A stretch of DNA of 64,000 bases. Origin: Flavobacteriaceae bacterium (GTDB lineage Bacteria > Bacteroidota > Bacteroidia > Flavobacteriales > Flavobacteriaceae). Both the position numbers and the translations under genes were made by a program. The number at the start of each line of letters is the position of its first letter. Within the stretch, counting starts at the first letter, position 1. The notes beneath the pieces are model-generated. The model was not told the origin of the DNA. It saw only the letters and a list, made by a program, of their open reading frames with translations, and ran no database searches. Of the stretch, positions 62,540 through 64,000 are shown piece after piece. The stretch spans positions 1 to 64,000 of the forward strand of contig JABSPK010000010.1 of the NCBI GenBank assembly GCA_013214065.1, written 5' to 3'.

Positions 62540-64000
62540 TTAGCGTCGCAATGAGAAATGGTTTTGAAGGTATTTGGCGTAAGTCCGGTTTCCGTCAATG
62601 TTAATGTATGAAATCTTGAACCAATAATCGGTTGCCGGTAAGGGCTGTCCGTTCATGGTGCCGTCCCAACCGCTAGTGAATTCGGTGAGTTGGGTAATCA
62701 GTTGGCCATACCGATCGTAAATGGTCACCACCGCATCTTGCAGGTACGAGAGCCCCTCGATATGCCAATTTTCGTTCATTACATCCCCATTGGGGGAAAA
62801 ATGGTTTAGAAAACCGACAACGACGATCTCATCGGTCACTTCCCCGCAACCAAAGGTGTCACGCACCGTAACCTGATGGGTGCCGGGCAATACCCCTTCA
62901 AACGTATTGTCCGATTGAAAAGCACCTTCATCAAGACGGTATTCGAAATCGCCTTCTTGGTCGGTCTCAATCGTAACCGTATTGTTCGATTGCAGGTCGT
63001 TGACCCTGACCCTTGCGATGGCCGGGGTCAAGGAATAGGAGACCTCCACGGTGCGTTGACTACTGCATTGGATCCCATGGGCACTGTGCGATACCGTTAG
63101 GGTGTAACTCCCTGCCTCATCAACGGCAATCGAAGGAGTGGTCTCACCGGAATCCCATGCATACGTATATGTCGGATCTTGCTGTTGTGGGCCGATAACC
63201 GCCGAACTGCCATCATCACAAATGCTGATGGCGGTCTCAAAGTCCATTACTGGACTTGAAACCGTTAGGATCTCAAATTGTTCTCCGGCATCATAGCAAT
63301 CCGGATTGGCCATCGATGTCGTACGTACAAAAATCGTTTGGGAACCCGATGACAACGGAAAATCCTTGTCGACCGGTAGCAATCCGTTCTGGGCATCGGC
63401 CAAGGTCAAATGGTAACTCACCATAAAGTCGTCATCACTTTGTGCACCTAAAGCCTCAACATCCTTGGCGGAAAGGTCGAAAGTAGCATTCAGTTCATAG
63501 CAATTGGTGACATCGCCGATCGGGTTGGTTATCGGTGATGGGGTAAAGGATACCTGAACGTCGCTGATCAAGGTCGTTCCCATGGGCAAGCTCACTTGTA
63601 CCCGGTACACCGCCTCCGAAGTCACATCGGCAGTGGCTTGTGTAACCGAAGGAAGTGGCTCGAATCCGTTTCCGGTATTCGCAAACCAAGCATATCCCAA
63701 GGCATCTTCGGTAGTAGCATCGAGTGTCACGGAATCGCCGTCACAAGCGGCGATCGGTGGCCCAAGGAGGTTATCGATTATCGAGCAATCCAAGGCGTCG
63801 TAGGGGTTGGTCACGAAAATCTGACCTGAGAATTGAATCGAAAACCCTGAATTGATGTTACTGAAATTGTTGATGAGCAAATAGTAATCCTGCCCCGGTT
63901 CGACCATTAGCCATTCTTCGTACTGGACCGAATTGGCCCCAGTCGGGTCTTCACCGACCCCGATATAGGAATTTCTATCGCGGTTATCAAAGAAATTACA
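62540..64000 (-). CDS. T9SS type-B surface protein, partial
   Basis: The frame runs off the window at base 64000, so the N terminus is missing; the visible 486 codons (ATG 63907 is internal) include a stretch homologous to the preceding protein (YIGVGEDPTGANSVQYEEWL with its DYYLLINNF continuation), Ig-like beta-sandwich repeats and the type-B terminus (LNHFSPNGDVMNENWHIEG, WDGTMNGQPLPATDYWFKI, HFSLRR). Exported through T9SS. A tandem duplicate of the neighbouring gene with a longer middle. Confidence 0.88.
   Translation of the reverse strand, partial: CNFFDNRDRNSYIGVGEDPTGANSVQYEEWLMVEPGQDYYLLINNFSNINSGFSIQFSGQIFVTNPYDALDCSIIDNLLGPPIAACDGDSVTLDATTEDALGYAWFANTGNGFEPLPSVTQATADVTSEAVYRVQVSLPMGTTLISDVQVSFTPSPITNPIGDVTNCYELNATFDLSAKDVEALGAQSDDDFMVSYHLTLADAQNGLLPVDKDFPLSSGSQTIFVRTTSMANPDCYDAGEQFEILTVSSPVMDFETAISICDDGSSAVIGPQQQDPTYTYAWDSGETTPSIAVDEAGSYTLTVSHSAHGIQCSSQRTVEVSYSLTPAIARVRVNDLQSNNTVTIETDQEGDFEYRLDEGAFQSDNTFEGVLPGTHQVTVRDTFGCGEVTDEIVVVGFLNHFSPNGDVMNENWHIEGLSYLQDAVVTIYDRYGQLITQLTEFTSGWDGTMNGQPLPATDYWFKISYINIDGNRTYAKYLQNHFSLRR

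Noticed and set aside
1-64000. CRISPR arrays, insertion sequences or prophage genes
   Set aside because: No regularly spaced short repeats, transposase, integrase or phage structural gene could be recognised on either strand.

Overview
The window reads as chromosome of a marine member of the Flavobacteriaceae (Bacteroidota). The evidence is a Rho factor with a long K/Q/N/H-rich insertion, the gene orders tpiA-prmA-clpS, folP-cdaA and proS-tRNA-Glu-rpsT, two type IX secretion (T9SS) type-B substrates, a DUF1599/BT_3928 pair, many lipoproteins with an acidic stretch after the lipobox cysteine, and several TTG starts. A genus cannot be fixed from the sequence alone; the Maribacter/Zobellia/Muricauda side of the family is an inference.

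Bases 1-14,900 are accessory and partly decaying. They hold two small unknown genes and a stop-interrupted paralog, an Rrf2 regulator, a tandem pair of double-NTF2/SnoaL-like proteins (one cytosolic, one lipoprotein), a GAF-cyclase whose base-selecting residues look guanylate-type, an HxlR regulator divergent from two SDR oxidoreductases and another NTF2-like protein, an S41 protease, two membrane-anchored AraC-type regulators separated by small gene remnants, a beta-lactamase-fold serine hydrolase and a VOC protein. Four reading frames in the window are broken by single-base lesions: two homopolymer frameshifts, one in-frame TAG and one in-frame TAA.

Bases 16,683-37,774 are a beta-1,3-glucan (laminarin) utilisation locus, nine genes on the minus strand behind a membrane-spanning propeller/LuxR regulator. 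In transcription order: an outer-membrane protein that joins a clan GH-A TIM barrel to a C-terminal beta-barrel; a Big_2/CBM-like lipoprotein; a GH16 lipoprotein; a very repetitive PKD/CBM lipoprotein; a GH149-type beta-1,3-glucan phosphorylase; a GH17 lipoprotein; a GH30 without signal peptide; a GPH-type sugar symporter; and a GH17 without signal peptide. No SusC/SusD pair is present. The inferred pathway is surface capture and cutting (GH16, binding lipoproteins), passage through the GH-A/beta-barrel fusion, periplasmic trimming (GH17 lipoprotein), symport, then cytoplasmic debranching (GH30), cutting (GH17) and phosphorolysis (GH149) to glucose-1-phosphate. The fused glycosidase-barrel as a possible substitute for SusCD is the most novel item.

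Bases 37,828-50,726 are core genome: clpS, prmA, tpiA, BT_3928-type protein, DUF1599, folP, cdaA, DUF3667, an ABC exporter, truA, a YfcE-type phosphoesterase, an MBL-fold protein, a DUF4293 protein and rho. Bases 50,863-53,784 contain a duplicated two-gene module, each copy an exported ~200-residue protein followed by a 7-TM protein of unknown function. An LruC-domain lipoprotein, rpsT, tRNA-Glu and proS follow. Then come a Gly/Trp- then Arg/Ser-rich lipoprotein gene split by TAA, a FadL/OmpP1-type outer-membrane protein and two T9SS type-B cell-surface proteins, the last running off the window end.
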